Notes: a model not told the origin generated them from the letters alone. Positions 16,801 through 25,776 are shown, counted from the first letter of the stretch. The stretch: 35,446 nucleotides of DNA from Rikenellaceae bacterium (GCA_015060075.1 SUZE01000022.1:1-35446), one strand, 5' to 3'. Numbers and translations are program-made.

Positions 16801-19038
16801 TTATTTAATTGTAAATTTTCCTTTTAACGAAGCATACGAATCGGCACCTACCCATACATGGAAGTCGCCTTTGTCAGCCTTCCAACTCAAATCGCTGTGG
16901 CAATACGCCAACTCCGAGGTTGGAATTTCGAACTCTACAACTTTGGACTCTCCTGCTTTCAACGACAAACGCTCGAAGCCCTTCAACTCGCGTACAGGGC
17001 GAGTTGTCTCTGCTACGAGGTCGTGTACATACAACTGTGCAACATCATCGCCGGCAACCTTACCTTTGTTGGTAACCTTAACGCTTACCTTCACAACGCC
17101 ACCAAGTTCTACGGTTGGGGTAAGTACTTTCAAATCCGAGTACTCGAACTCGGTGTAACTCAAACCGTGGCCGAATGGGAAGAGAGGAGCGTTCTGAATA
17201 TCAACATAGCTTGAACTATATCCCTGCGCCTTGAATTGGCTCTTTGGCGGACGACCTGTATTCTTCGAGTTGTAGTGTACAGGCACCTGACCTACGCTAC
17301 AAGGGAACGACATCGTGAGGTGTCCCGAAGGGTTTTTGTCACCCGATACGAGGTCAGCAACAGCCGGACCCGCCATTGTTCCGCTGTGCCAAGTCAAAAG
17401 TACGGCATCTGCCTTCTCAACTTCGTTGCGAATATCCAACGGACGACCTGTCGAGAGCAGAACAACAATCTTTTTACCTGTATTTTTCAGTGCATCGAGC
17501 AGAGCCTGCTGCGGTGCAGGTATGGTAATTTCGGCACGCGAACGCGACTCGCCGCTATGCCAGCCCGAAAGTCCCATCGAGAGGAGTACGATATCCGACT
17601 GCTCGGCAATCTTCACAGCCTCCTCAATACCACCCTCTAAAATTTTATCCGCATACTTGCCACATTCGCAAGCCTTGGTGTAGAGCACATTCTCCTTGCC
17701 GAAGCGCTCTTCGAGGGCTGTGCGGAAGGTAATAGAGCGCTTCTCGTCACCCAAACCACGCCAAGCACCAAGCTGGTCCTTCGGAGCATCGGCAAATGGA
17801 CCGATAAGGGCAATTTTAACGCCCTTTTGGAGTGGCAATACGCCTTCATTTTTGAGCAATACCATCGACTCGGCAGCCACTTCGCGAGCAAACTCCATGT
17901 TTTCAGGGAGGTAGTACACCTTCGACAAATCTTGCTTTCCGTATCTGTAAGGGTCCTCAAACAATCCGAGGCGATACTTTACTGCCAAAACCTCACGAAC
18001 GAGTTCGTCAACAAGTTTCTCCGATATGCGTCCCTCCTTAACGAGTTGTTCTCCGTAGGCGATATAGTCGCCACCGAGCATATCCATATTGAGGTGAGCC
18101 TTCAATGCTAACTCAGCAGCATCTTTACCATCGGCTGCTACGCCGTGAATAATCATCTCGTGCACAGCGTTCCAGTCCGAAACCACAAAGCCTCGGAAGC
18201 CTAACTCCTCGCGGAGAAGGTCGTACAAGAGCCACTTGTTACCCGAAGCGGGAACGCCCTTGAAATCATTGAATGATGACATTACCGTAACTGCTCCTGC
18301 GTCTACCGCTGCACGATATGGTGGGAGATAGAGGTTACGGAACATCAACTCCGACATATCCACCGTGTTGTAATCCTTACCCGCTTGTGCTGCGCCGTAT
18401 GCGGCAAAGTGCTTGATACAAGCTGCGATAGTATTCTGCGCCGAGAGGTCATCTCCCTGATAACCGCGCACCATTGCGGCAGCAATCTTTGCTCCGAGGT
18501 ATGGGTCCTCGCCTGCACCCTCCGAAACACGACTCCAACGAGGGTCGAACGAGATATCGCACATAGGCGAGAAGGTCCAATGGATTGCCGTAGCGGCACT
18601 CTCCTCCGCAGCAATACGTGCCGAACGCTCTATGGCATCAAGGTTCCACGAGCAGGACATAGCCAAGTTCTCGGGGAAGATGATTTTACAACCGTGGATA
18701 ATGTCATAACCGAAGATAAGAGGAATACCCAAACGGCTCTCCTCTACCGCCATCTTCTGCAAACGCAAAGCTTCGTTTCTATCTCGAATTGAGAGGAACG
18801 AGCCAACCTCGCCTTTGCGAACTGCGCTCTCTATATCACACTTGACACCACCCGGACCTGTTACGACACCTCTGCGCGTAATGAATTGTTCGAGCTGTCC
18901 GAACTTCTCGCGCAAGGTCATCTTTTTGATGAGTTTGTCGGCAAACTTCATCGCCTCCTTCTCCTCCTGCGTCATTTGTGGTGCGGCAGAACCGACCAAT
19001 ACGGACAATATCGCTAAAATAGAAATCAGTCTCTTCAT
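16801..19038 (-). CDS. Secreted glycoside hydrolase family 3 (BglX-like beta-glucosidase)
   Basis: The 745-residue protein has a signal peptide (residues 1-20). A GH3 N-terminal barrel contains CIKHFAAYG (208-215) and GFVVSDWNAVHE with nucleophile D288. The GH3 C-terminal alpha/beta domain has the LPLQKGVKIALIGPFAD start and GWHSGESRSRAEI. A fibronectin-III-like end domain contains FPFGHGLSYTEF and DVAQLYVHD. Order and length match periplasmic BglX-type beta-glucosidases, but GH3 specificity cannot be fixed from sequence alone. It follows a ROK-family sugar kinase, a natural partner for released glucose. Confidence 0.95.
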   Translation of the reverse strand: MKRLISILAILSVLVGSAAPQMTQEEKEAMKFADKLIKKMTLREKFGQLEQFITRRGVVTGPGGVKCDIESAVRKGEVGSFLSIRDRNEALRLQKMAVEESRLGIPLIFGYDIIHGCKIIFPENLAMSCSWNLDAIERSARIAAEESAATAIHWTFSPMCDISFDPRWSRVSEGAGEDPYLGAKIAAAMVRGYQGDDLSAQNTIAACIKHFAAYGAAQAGKDYNTVDMSELMFRNLYLPPYRAAVDAGAVTVMSSFNDFKGVPASGNKWLLYDLLREELGFRGFVVSDWNAVHEMIIHGVAADGKDAAELALKAHLNMDMLGGDYIAYGEQLVKEGRISEKLVDELVREVLAVKYRLGLFEDPYRYGKQDLSKVYYLPENMEFAREVAAESMVLLKNEGVLPLQKGVKIALIGPFADAPKDQLGAWRGLGDEKRSITFRTALEERFGKENVLYTKACECGKYADKILEGGIEEAVKIAEQSDIVLLSMGLSGWHSGESRSRAEITIPAPQQALLDALKNTGKKIVVLLSTGRPLDIRNEVEKADAVLLTWHSGTMAGPAVADLVSGDKNPSGHLTMSFPCSVGQVPVHYNSKNTGRPPKSQFKAQGYSSSYVDIQNAPLFPFGHGLSYTEFEYSDLKVLTPTVELGGVVKVSVKVTNKGKVAGDDVAQLYVHDLVAETTRPVRELKGFERLSLKAGESKVVEFEIPTSELAYCHSDLSWKADKGDFHVWVGADSYASLKGKFTIK

Positions 19039-19069
19039 TGTTGAAATATCTATTAATTGATTGTGTAAT

Positions 19070-19103
19070 AAGAGGCTGTCCGAGTGCCCGGAAACAGCCT
19101 CTT
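19070..19103 (-). other. Intergenic hairpin between ROK kinase and GH3
   Basis: A 10-bp perfect stem (AAGAGGCTGT with ACAGCCTCTT) encloses a 14-base loop that contains a secondary CCGG palindrome. The tail is not a clean T run, so this may be a weak attenuator or an mRNA processing/stability element within the operon rather than a full terminator. Confidence 0.5.
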
Positions 19104-19116
19104 GTGATTGTGCTAT

Positions 19117-20127
19117 CTACTTCGCCTGCCAAACCAATGCCGATGCTCCAAGAACAGCTGCATTCTTATTTTGCAACTCGCTTGGGAGAACCTTTACCTT
19201 GTTCTTGAAAGCGATGAGCATATTCTCCTCCATATACCACTTGATAGGGTCGAAAATCAAATTGCCTGCCTTTGCCAAACCTCCGAAGATAAAGATAGCC
19301 TCAGGTGAAGTGATTGTCACTGCGTCAGCCAAAGCATAACCCAACTTCTGACCTGTAAGGCGGAAACACTCCTTTGCAATAGGGTCGCCCTTAGCAGCAA
19401 ACTGCGAGAGCATAGCAGCTTCGAGCTGGTCGAACGAATACTCACGAAGAGGAGAAGGGTCATTCATCGTAGCCATCAACTCAAACGCTGTACGTTTGAT
19501 ACCTCCTGCCGAGGTGTATGTTTCAAGACAACCCTTGCGACCGCAACCACACTCACGACCACCACGCTCAACGATAACGTGACCGAACTCTCCTGCGAAT
19601 CCGTCGTGTCCGTAAATCATCTCGCCATTGGCCACAAAGCCTGAGCCTACGCCTGTACCGAGGGTAATCATAATAAAATCCTTCATTCCCTTTGCACCAC
19701 CGTATACCATCTCGCCGATGGTTGCAGCGTTAGCATCGTTGGTTACATATACCGGAACATTGAGGAAGTGCTTGCCCAAATCCTCTGCCAAGTTGAAGAT
19801 ACGCTCCTCCTCTTTCATGCCGGCAGCAATTTGCTCTTTCGAGTACTTCCACAAGTTTGAAGGGATTTCGACAGTGCCTTTGTAATAGTTGCCATTTGGC
19901 GCACCGATACCGATACCTACCAAGTCGTAGTTGAAGTTGATGCTGTTAAGCAGGGTTTTCATTGCCGTAGCCAAATCCTCGATGTAGCGAGGATAGTCAT
20001 CGTATGTCATATACGATTTTGTTGAGATGGCAGATTCGCCAAAGATTTCGCCCTTCTCATCTACAAGACCAAATGCGGTGTTTGTTCCGCCGATGTCGAT
20101 ACCGAAAACAAGTTTTTTCATAGTCAT
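19117..20127 (-). CDS. ROK family sugar kinase (glucokinase-like)
   Basis: The 336-residue protein has the phosphate-binding FGIDIGGTNTAFGLVDEKG, then VTNDANAATIGEMVYGG, ITLGTGVGSGFVANG and GEFGHVIVERGGRECGCGRKGCLETYTSAGG. The last contains the ROK Cys-rich zinc motif CGCGRKGC. ROK kinases of this form phosphorylate glucose with ATP; other hexoses are possible. Two ATGs (20127 and 20121) are almost equivalent. A good promoter lies upstream, and the gene heads an operon with GH3, phosphodiesterase and transporter. Confidence 0.93.
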   Translation of the reverse strand: MTMKKLVFGIDIGGTNTAFGLVDEKGEIFGESAISTKSYMTYDDYPRYIEDLATAMKTLLNSINFNYDLVGIGIGAPNGNYYKGTVEIPSNLWKYSKEQIAAGMKEEERIFNLAEDLGKHFLNVPVYVTNDANAATIGEMVYGGAKGMKDFIMITLGTGVGSGFVANGEMIYGHDGFAGEFGHVIVERGGRECGCGRKGCLETYTSAGGIKRTAFELMATMNDPSPLREYSFDQLEAAMLSQFAAKGDPIAKECFRLTGQKLGYALADAVTITSPEAIFIFGGLAKAGNLIFDPIKWYMEENMLIAFKNKVKVLPSELQNKNAAVLGASALVWQAK

Positions 20128-20189
20128 AATATGTTAGTTGTTATTAGATTTATTTCTCTTTTCTCCGCAAAAATCTCCAATTAATCATT

Positions 20190-20219
20190 CAAAGTTAGGG
20201 ATAAATTCCAAGAAATCAA
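20190..20219 (-). promoter_or_regulatory. Promoter of the ROK-GH3-GDPD-transporter operon
   Basis: On the minus strand TTG (20219-20217) is followed after 19 bases by TAACTTTG (20197-20190), an exact fit to the Bacteroidetes promoter form. The start site would be near 20183, leaving a leader of about 55 bases. Confidence 0.75.
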
Positions 20220-20283
20220 AATTTTCGATTAACATATCTCATATATGTAGTGAATTTGTATGTATCTGTACAGTTATACAGCC

Positions 20284-20315
20284 ATAAAAAAAGTGCCAGA
20301 CTCTCATCTGACACT
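20284..20315 (-). terminator. Terminator of the SGNH hydrolase gene
   Basis: On the minus strand AGTGTCAGA pairs with TCTGGCACT (one G-T wobble) around a six-base loop. Seven T follow. It lies 20 bases after the hydrolase stop codon. Confidence 0.85.
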
Positions 20316-20335
20316 CTTTTTTCGTGGGCTTGTGG

Positions 20336-21433
20336 TTACTTCGCCACCTTAATCTTATACTTTTTGAGAATTTTGGTGATTTTAGGCATTATCTTGTTGA
20401 GCATACGCTCTACTCCAAGGTCGTTCAAGTGAATACCATCGGTTGTACCTTCACTATCTTCGCCGATGTAGAATCCTGGATTAATAAAGTATACATTTTT
20501 GAACTCCTTACAAATCTCCTTCATCAACACCTCTGCTGCTGCTCGTTGTTCATCATTGCGTTTGCGTGCTCCGAGGTCGAAGTTGCCAGAGTCGCGCTTG
20601 ACTGTTTGGAGGAAAATCATAGGTTTGTCGGGGTGAGCTGCTACGATACGCTTCACGAAGTTGTAAAGACGCTCCTCAATAATCTTCTTTGTCGAGTTGG
20701 AGAAGGTGTCGAAAAAGTAGGCGTCAGCCTCCGTTGCGCAGACGATATTTGCGAAGTAGTCGTCAAGTTTGCACTTGCCGCCAAGCCCGATATTCGGGGT
20801 TTCGGCATTGAGCATACGACCCATACGAACTACATAGCAGAGTCCCGGGCGGGCCGCCGAAGCGCCATGGGTGAGGCTCGAACCTACGAAGAGAATCTTG
20901 TGCTTGAATGGTGATGGGAGAGCCTTGATTGTAGCGTTTTCGTCAACACCGATTTGCAGTGAAGTAACACTATTAAACATTGGCAGATAGAGCATACACT
21001 CCTTCTCGCCTTCGCCCATGCGTTTTATCACCGTAGATTTGTGCTCCTGACCTTTGGTGTTTGGATGTGCAACGCCCGCAAATACCCACTTACCGTCCTT
21101 CTTGATGTAGAGGTCAAGACCACTGTGGAATATTGGGGTCATGTTCGAGTGTAACTTCTTGGCTGTTGTTTTCCACTTAACACTAATGCTACGGCTGTCG
21201 GTACTGAATACAACTGCCAAGCCTGTCGAATGGTTAAGACCACTCTTTGCGAACTTTGGAATGTCGAATTGCTCAACATCGATACGATGGAGTGGCAGAC
21301 CATCGTTTTGTGCCTTGTTGATTATGGTGAGTGATGTGGCATCTATATACTGCCACTTTTGCGCAGCATAGGTTGCCGAGGTGAAAAGAATTGTTGCGAC
21401 CACGAGGGCGCAAACTCTTTGAAAGTTTTTCAT
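20336..21433 (-). CDS. Secreted SGNH/GDSL-type hydrolase
   Basis: The protein has 365 residues from the ATG at 21433. A longer frame to 21475 would begin upstream of the likely promoter box. A signal peptide ends near TSATYA. Residues about 25-170 look like a beta-sandwich domain. The SGNH domain starts at ILFVGSSLTHG (nucleophile S186 in the GDS-like block), continues with IGLGGKCKLD (Gly block), and ends with GTTDGIHLNDLG (D332, H335). Such enzymes are esterases acting on acylated carbohydrates or lipids; the substrate is unknown. Monocistronic: promoter box upstream, terminator downstream. Confidence 0.88.
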   Translation of the reverse strand: MKNFQRVCALVVATILFTSATYAAQKWQYIDATSLTIINKAQNDGLPLHRIDVEQFDIPKFAKSGLNHSTGLAVVFSTDSRSISVKWKTTAKKLHSNMTPIFHSGLDLYIKKDGKWVFAGVAHPNTKGQEHKSTVIKRMGEGEKECMLYLPMFNSVTSLQIGVDENATIKALPSPFKHKILFVGSSLTHGASAARPGLCYVVRMGRMLNAETPNIGLGGKCKLDDYFANIVCATEADAYFFDTFSNSTKKIIEERLYNFVKRIVAAHPDKPMIFLQTVKRDSGNFDLGARKRNDEQRAAAEVLMKEICKEFKNVYFINPGFYIGEDSEGTTDGIHLNDLGVERMLNKIMPKITKILKKYKIKVAK

Positions 21434-21462
21434 GATTTTACGGTTGTCTTGGTTAATTTGCA

Positions 21463-21470
21463 CAAAGATA
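21463..21470 (-). promoter_or_regulatory. -7 promoter element for the SGNH hydrolase
   Basis: The minus strand reads TATCTTTG, matching TAnnTTTG, 29 bases before the ATG at 21433. A matching -33 TTG is not obvious. Confidence 0.45.
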
Positions 21471-21523
21471 ACCAAAATTTAATTAATAGCCGTATTGTTG
21501 TGGTGTATTAACCAAATTTTTTG

Positions 21524-21531
21524 TACCTTTG
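21524..21531 (+). promoter_or_regulatory. -7 promoter element for the prenyl synthase gene
   Basis: TACCTTTG fits TAnnTTTG and would place the RNA start near 21538. This rules out the TTG at 21536 as a translational start and favours ATG 21575. The nearest TTG upstream is at 23 bases, longer than ideal. Confidence 0.45.
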
Positions 21532-21574
21532 AGAGTTGATTTTGAAAAAAGAGATTTTAACCCTTGAATTTAAG

Positions 21575-22552
21575 ATGAAATTGTACACAAATAACGAATT
21601 GCTTTCGCTCTTTGAGCGACATATTGCACAGATGCCTACGCCCGAGGAGCCTCAGCGACTTTATGCTCCGATAAAATATGGCTTGGAGGAGGGTGGAAAG
21701 CGTATCAGACCAACGTTGTTGATGTTGGCATACAATCTCTATGCCGAGGATATTGAACGAGCATTGATGCCGGCTATGGCGGTGGAGATTTTCCACAATT
21801 TTACGCTGTTGCACGATGATATTATGGATAACGCCGCAGTACGCCGAGGTCGCCCCTCGGTCCCTGCGAAGTGGGGCGATAATGTGGCGATTTTGTCGGG
21901 TGACGCAATGTTGATTTTGGCATACACCTACCTTCAACGCACCAATTCGGAGCGACTTTCACAAATTTTCGAGCGATTTAACAAGATGGCAGCCGAGGTG
22001 TGTGAAGGGCAGCAGTTTGATATGGATTTCGAAACTCAGCAGAAGGTGTCGGTTGTCGATTATATGCGAATGATAGAGCTGAAAACGGCAGCACTATTGG
22101 CTGGTTCTGCTATTATAGGTGCCATTCTTGCGGGTGCCTCCGATGGCGATTGTAAACGCCTCTACGACTTTGCCCGCGAGGTGGGTTTGGCATTTCAACT
22201 CCAAGATGATTTGCTCGATAGTTATGGCGATGAACGCCTTGGCAAGAAGATAGGCGGAGATATTCTCGAAGGCAAAAAGACAATCCTTATGATTGAGGCG
22301 TTCTCTCGTGCCAACGAGGAGCAGCGCGAGGTGTTGCGCACGACACACCTGCGCAAGGATTTGAGCGATGCCGAGAAGATTTCCACAATCAAGGCGTTGT
22401 ACGATGAGTTGGGTGTTCCGGAGAGGGTAGAGCAGCAGATAGCGCAGAAGTTCCAGAAGGCACTTGGTATTCTCGATACTCTCGAAGTACCACAAGAGCG
22501 CACGGTAGAGCTGCGCCACTACGCCGAAAACCTCGTTGGAAGAAAAAGCTGA
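21575..22552 (+). CDS. Trans-isoprenyl diphosphate synthase
   Basis: The 325-residue protein has GGKRIRPTLLMLAY, the first Asp-rich motif HDDIMD (81-85), RRGRPSVPAKWG, and the second Asp-rich motif LQDDLLD (211-215). It condenses IPP with allylic diphosphates, drawing on the IspH pathway encoded in this window. The first motif is the DDxxD form without the two-residue insertion of bacterial farnesyl synthases. Phe76 is five residues before it, a layout known from short-chain geranylgeranyl-type enzymes, so C20 is a reasonable guess for product length. One base separates its stop from the next start. Confidence 0.92.
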   Translation: MKLYTNNELLSLFERHIAQMPTPEEPQRLYAPIKYGLEEGGKRIRPTLLMLAYNLYAEDIERALMPAMAVEIFHNFTLLHDDIMDNAAVRRGRPSVPAKWGDNVAILSGDAMLILAYTYLQRTNSERLSQIFERFNKMAAEVCEGQQFDMDFETQQKVSVVDYMRMIELKTAALLAGSAIIGAILAGASDGDCKRLYDFAREVGLAFQLQDDLLDSYGDERLGKKIGGDILEGKKTILMIEAFSRANEEQREVLRTTHLRKDLSDAEKISTIKALYDELGVPERVEQQIAQKFQKALGILDTLEVPQERTVELRHYAENLVGRKS

Positions 22553-22553
22553 T

Positions 22554-23792
22554 ATGAAACGCACAGATATAGAAATAATGGCACCCGTAGGGTGTTACGA
22601 GTCGCTCCATGCAGCGATAAATGCCGGTGCAAACTCGGTCTATTTCGGCATTGGACGACTCAATATGCGCTCCGCTTCGGCGGCAAATTTCTCCGAAGCC
22701 GATATGGAGCAGATTGTTGAAATTGCCCATAAGGCTGGCGTTAAAACCTACCTTACGGTCAATACCATCATTTATGATGACGAGATGCAGGCGATGCACG
22801 AGGTTGTCGATAAGGCAAAGGCGGTGGGAGTTGATGCCATCATCGCCTCGGATTTGGCGGTTATCACCTACGCCTACCACGCAGGCGTTGAGGTACATAT
22901 CTCCACGCAGTGCAATATCTCCAACTCGGAGGCGGTAAAGTTCTTCTCGCAGTGGGCAGATGTGGTGGTTTTGGCGCGAGAGTTGTCGCTCGAACAGATT
23001 GCCGAGGTACATCGGGCTATTGTCGAGCAGGATATCCGAGGTCCGAAGGGCGAATTGGTCGAGATTGAGATGTTTGCACACGGTGCGTTGTGTATGTCTA
23101 TTTCGGGAAAGTGCTATTTGAGTGAGCACGAAACCGCTTGCTCGGCAAATCGCGGTGCTTGTCGTCAGATTTGCAGAAGAAAATATACCATTCAGGATAA
23201 GGATACGGGCGAGATGCTCGATATAGATGGTCGCTACATTCTTTCGCCAAAGGATTTGTGTACGGTCGATTTTCTCGACCAATTTATCGAGGCGGGAGTG
23301 CGCGTGTTGAAGATTGAGGGAAGAGCAAGAGGTGGCGAGTATGTGAAGCGCGTAGTTGAGGCTTACGACAAGGCGCTACGACTGATTGAAGCAGGAGAAT
23401 ATACTCGTGAAAACGCCGAGCAACTCAAAGAGGGATTGTTGCGAGTCTTTAACCGAGGTTTTTGGGGAGGCTACTACGCCCACAAACGCATTGTTGAGCA
23501 TACCAATGCCTATGGCTCATCGGCAACGCATCGCAAGGAGTATGTCGGCAAAATAACCAACTATTTCAAGAATATCGGTGTTGCGGAACTTACCGTTGAG
23601 GCTTCGACCTTGGCGGAGGGCGATGATATCCTGATTATGGGCGAAACAACGGGAGTTGTGGAGCAGAAGGCGGAGGGCATAGTCCTTGCCGATAAGGTCG
23701 TAGAGAGTGTTAAGCAGGGCGATGTATGTTCTATTAAAACAGTCGAATTGGTGCGCCGAGGCGATAAACTTTACAAAGAGGTGGAAAGATAA
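22554..23792 (+). CDS. U32 family protein (RNA hydroxylase type, TrhP/RlhA-like)
   Basis: The 412-residue protein contains IMAPVGCYESLHAAINAGANSVYFG at its start. It also has the U32 signature EMFAHGALCMSISGKCYLS (residues about 172-190), with further cysteines at 196, 203 and 207. U32 proteins were first called peptidases, but E. coli members are prephenate-dependent hydroxylases of tRNA U34 (TrhP) or 23S rRNA C2501 (RlhA). The length fits TrhP-like members, though which RNA is modified cannot be read here. It is co-transcribed with the prenyl synthase. A frame starting at TTG 22536 would overlap the upstream gene and is not preferred. Confidence 0.9.
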   Translation: MKRTDIEIMAPVGCYESLHAAINAGANSVYFGIGRLNMRSASAANFSEADMEQIVEIAHKAGVKTYLTVNTIIYDDEMQAMHEVVDKAKAVGVDAIIASDLAVITYAYHAGVEVHISTQCNISNSEAVKFFSQWADVVVLARELSLEQIAEVHRAIVEQDIRGPKGELVEIEMFAHGALCMSISGKCYLSEHETACSANRGACRQICRRKYTIQDKDTGEMLDIDGRYILSPKDLCTVDFLDQFIEAGVRVLKIEGRARGGEYVKRVVEAYDKALRLIEAGEYTRENAEQLKEGLLRVFNRGFWGGYYAHKRIVEHTNAYGSSATHRKEYVGKITNYFKNIGVAELTVEASTLAEGDDILIMGETTGVVEQKAEGIVLADKVVESVKQGDVCSIKTVELVRRGDKLYKEVER

Positions 23793-23809
23793 ATATACAA
23801 CTTCAAACA

Positions 23810-23849
23810 AAATGGGAGTGTCAAAAAAACTTGTTAGACACTCCCGTTT
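23810..23849. terminator. Bidirectional terminator between U32 and GH28 genes
   Basis: AAATGGGAGTGTC pairs with GACACTCCCGTTT (13 bp, one wobble) around a 14-base loop. It lies between convergent genes. Confidence 0.8.
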
Positions 23850-23865
23850 CTGTATTGTTACCCGA

Positions 23866-25221
23866 CTATTCTACATCAATCTTTAAGAAATCAGGACGAA
23901 TATCAGGCTGCTCGCTCTTGATAATAACATTCTCGAACTTAATGTTACGAGCATGGCGAACAAAGAAACCTTTTGCTGGGAGAATACCCCAACCAGTGCC
24001 CTCCGGATACTTTGTAATACGCTCGTCAGCCGACTTCTTGTAGATTTTCGGCATCATCTCGGCAGTTACGCCACCCTTCTGATGAATGACGATATTGCTC
24101 AACTCTACATTCTCAACATAGTGACCCGGGATACCGGTAATTGATGAGCCAATCTGTCCAGCGTTGTAGACGGTAATATTGCTCAAACGTACATCGTTGA
24201 TGCGACCTACACCAGGTTTTTCAAGCCCCTTCAAATATGGGCGGGCACGGTTTGCAAGACGGATATAGATAGGAGCCTGTGTACCCTCAACGGTAAAGTT
24301 GCTGATATTTACATTCTCCAAGATACCTCCATCAGTGATTTCGAGGGCAATAGCCGAGATACCAATCCACTGACCACAGAACTTCTCTCTCTGGTCGGAA
24401 CTTGGCATAACAACGATGTTGTTGATGTTGATATTGCGGAAGCCGCCCGTTGTCTCGGTACCCATCTTCACAGCGTTGCAGTGCGATGAAACAACGCAGT
24501 TCGATATGGTGATATTCTCGCAAAGACGAGGAGATGTACTTTTGAGGGTTACACCATCATCGTCAGAGTCGATATAGCAGTTCGAAACCACTACATCGTG
24601 ACAACCATCGAGGTCAAGACCGTCATTGTTGAAGTGGTTGCGATTGAAACTTGTTACACCCTCGATACGAACATGGTCGCAAGCGAGATAGTGCTGCATC
24701 CAACAAGGCGAATTACGAATTGTAATATCACGAATCACGAGGTTCTTGCTCTGTACGAAGCGTAACAAGTGAGGACGAGTAATACCCTCATCTTTGCCTC
24801 GGTTGGTTACAAAGTAACGGCCACGACCGTCAATGGTTCCATAGCCGTCAATCACCACGTTTTCCACCTTATCGCCATAGATAAGCTGCACGGTAGTACC
24901 CTGTGTACGCAGCGACTTGTAGTCGGTAGCGTATGGGGTATAATCCTCGATGCGGGTACTGCCATATATTGTTGCGCCCAACTCCAAGTGTAGATGAACA
25001 TTGCTTTTTAGCACGATAGAACCAATTTTGTAGCTACCGGCAGGTACTACCACACGACCACCGCCCGCCTTAGAGCAAGCGTCAATAGCCCTCTGTAAGG
25101 CTTTGGTGCTATACTTTGTGGTGTCGCTAACGGCGCCAAACTTCTTGATGTTGTAGTCGGCAGCCGAAGCCGTAGCAACTGCAACAACGAGCATCAAAGC
25201 TGAGATGAAAATTCTTTTCAT
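23866..25221 (-). CDS. Secreted glycoside hydrolase family 28 (polygalacturonase-like)
   Basis: The 451-residue protein has a signal peptide (MKRIFISALMLVVAVATASA). The GH28/pectate-lyase-3 N terminus follows (YNIKKFGAVSDTTKYSTKALQRAID), then a parallel beta-helix. Catalytic features are NNDGLDLDG (N199, D200), DSDDDGVTLKS (D220-D222) and SSHCNAVKMGTET. These are equivalents of the NTD, DD, GHG and RIK blocks, with the third block altered. It should cleave galacturonan or a related acidic polysaccharide in the periplasm or at the surface; exact linkage is open. It follows a small secreted protein gene through a three-heptad linker. Confidence 0.92.
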   Translation of the reverse strand: MKRIFISALMLVVAVATASAADYNIKKFGAVSDTTKYSTKALQRAIDACSKAGGGRVVVPAGSYKIGSIVLKSNVHLHLELGATIYGSTRIEDYTPYATDYKSLRTQGTTVQLIYGDKVENVVIDGYGTIDGRGRYFVTNRGKDEGITRPHLLRFVQSKNLVIRDITIRNSPCWMQHYLACDHVRIEGVTSFNRNHFNNDGLDLDGCHDVVVSNCYIDSDDDGVTLKSTSPRLCENITISNCVVSSHCNAVKMGTETTGGFRNININNIVVMPSSDQREKFCGQWIGISAIALEITDGGILENVNISNFTVEGTQAPIYIRLANRARPYLKGLEKPGVGRINDVRLSNITVYNAGQIGSSITGIPGHYVENVELSNIVIHQKGGVTAEMMPKIYKKSADERITKYPEGTGWGILPAKGFFVRHARNIKFENVIIKSEQPDIRPDFLKIDVE

Positions 25222-25245
25222 GTTAAGATTGAGTATTTAGTATTA
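25222..25245 (-). repeat. Three heptad-like units between small secreted protein stop and GH28 start
   Basis: The minus strand reads TAATACT-AAATACT-CAATCTT-AAC-ATG. The first TAA is the upstream stop codon and the ATG is the GH28 start. Units are less uniform than at the other junctions but keep the 7-base period. Confidence 0.55.
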
Positions 25246-25695
25246 GAATTTTGATACAGCACGTACATTGAATGGATTTTTCTTGTAGCTTCCGCCGGTA
25301 CTACCGGTCATCATGCAGACAACCCAAATACAATCTTTATCAAATTCGGTGGTAGACCAGTAGAAATGAGATGAGTGCATTGTTAATCTTTCGCCCACCT
25401 CCTGCAACTTTTCATTAACAACCTCGTGTACACCCAATAGGGCCATCAACTCCTTGTGCGATGGAATGTACCAACCATCTTTAAGTTGATTACCGTACTC
25501 CATAGCCTTTGCCCAAGGCATGATTCCCTCTGGTTGTGTAAGGGCGATGATTGTTCCGTGCTTGCCATCTTCCGATACCTCAAATACGACACCTTTTTTG
25601 CCATCTACATTGTAGTAGTCGCCCACTTTGTAGACCTGTGCCGACAGATTAGAGATGGTAAATAATGCCCCAATCAGAATTAGTAGTTTTCTCAT
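25243..25695 (-). CDS. Small secreted protein with Lcl/DUF1566-like domain
   Basis: The protein has 150 residues from the ATG at 25695, which directly precedes a signal peptide (MRKLLILIGALFTISNLSAQ). A longer frame to 25803 would cross the promoter. The mature part contains VYKVGDYYNVDGKKGVVFEV, then DGWYIPSHKELMALL, FYWSTTEFDKDCIWVV and NPFNVRAVSKF. This is the layout of DUF1566/Lcl C-terminal and FISUMP-type domains often seen in Bacteroidetes surface or periplasmic proteins. Function is unknown. It is co-transcribed with the GH28 gene. Confidence 0.82.
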   Translation of the reverse strand: MRKLLILIGALFTISNLSAQVYKVGDYYNVDGKKGVVFEVSEDGKHGTIIALTQPEGIMPWAKAMEYGNQLKDGWYIPSHKELMALLGVHEVVNEKLQEVGERLTMHSSHFYWSTTEFDKDCIWVVCMMTGSTGGSYKKNPFNVRAVSKF

Positions 25696-25726
25696 AGTAT
25701 TGTTCGCTAATAATGTGTTACGCAGA

Positions 25727-25734
25727 CAAAGGTA
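25727..25734 (-). promoter_or_regulatory. -7 promoter element for the small secreted protein/GH28 operon
   Basis: The minus strand reads TACCTTTG 31 bases before the start codon. No -33 TTG is at the usual spacing; an eight-A tract lies just upstream instead. Confidence 0.45.
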
Positions 25735-25776
25735 CTCTTTTTTTTGCAAATGCACCCATTTCCCAAAAAATATCCA

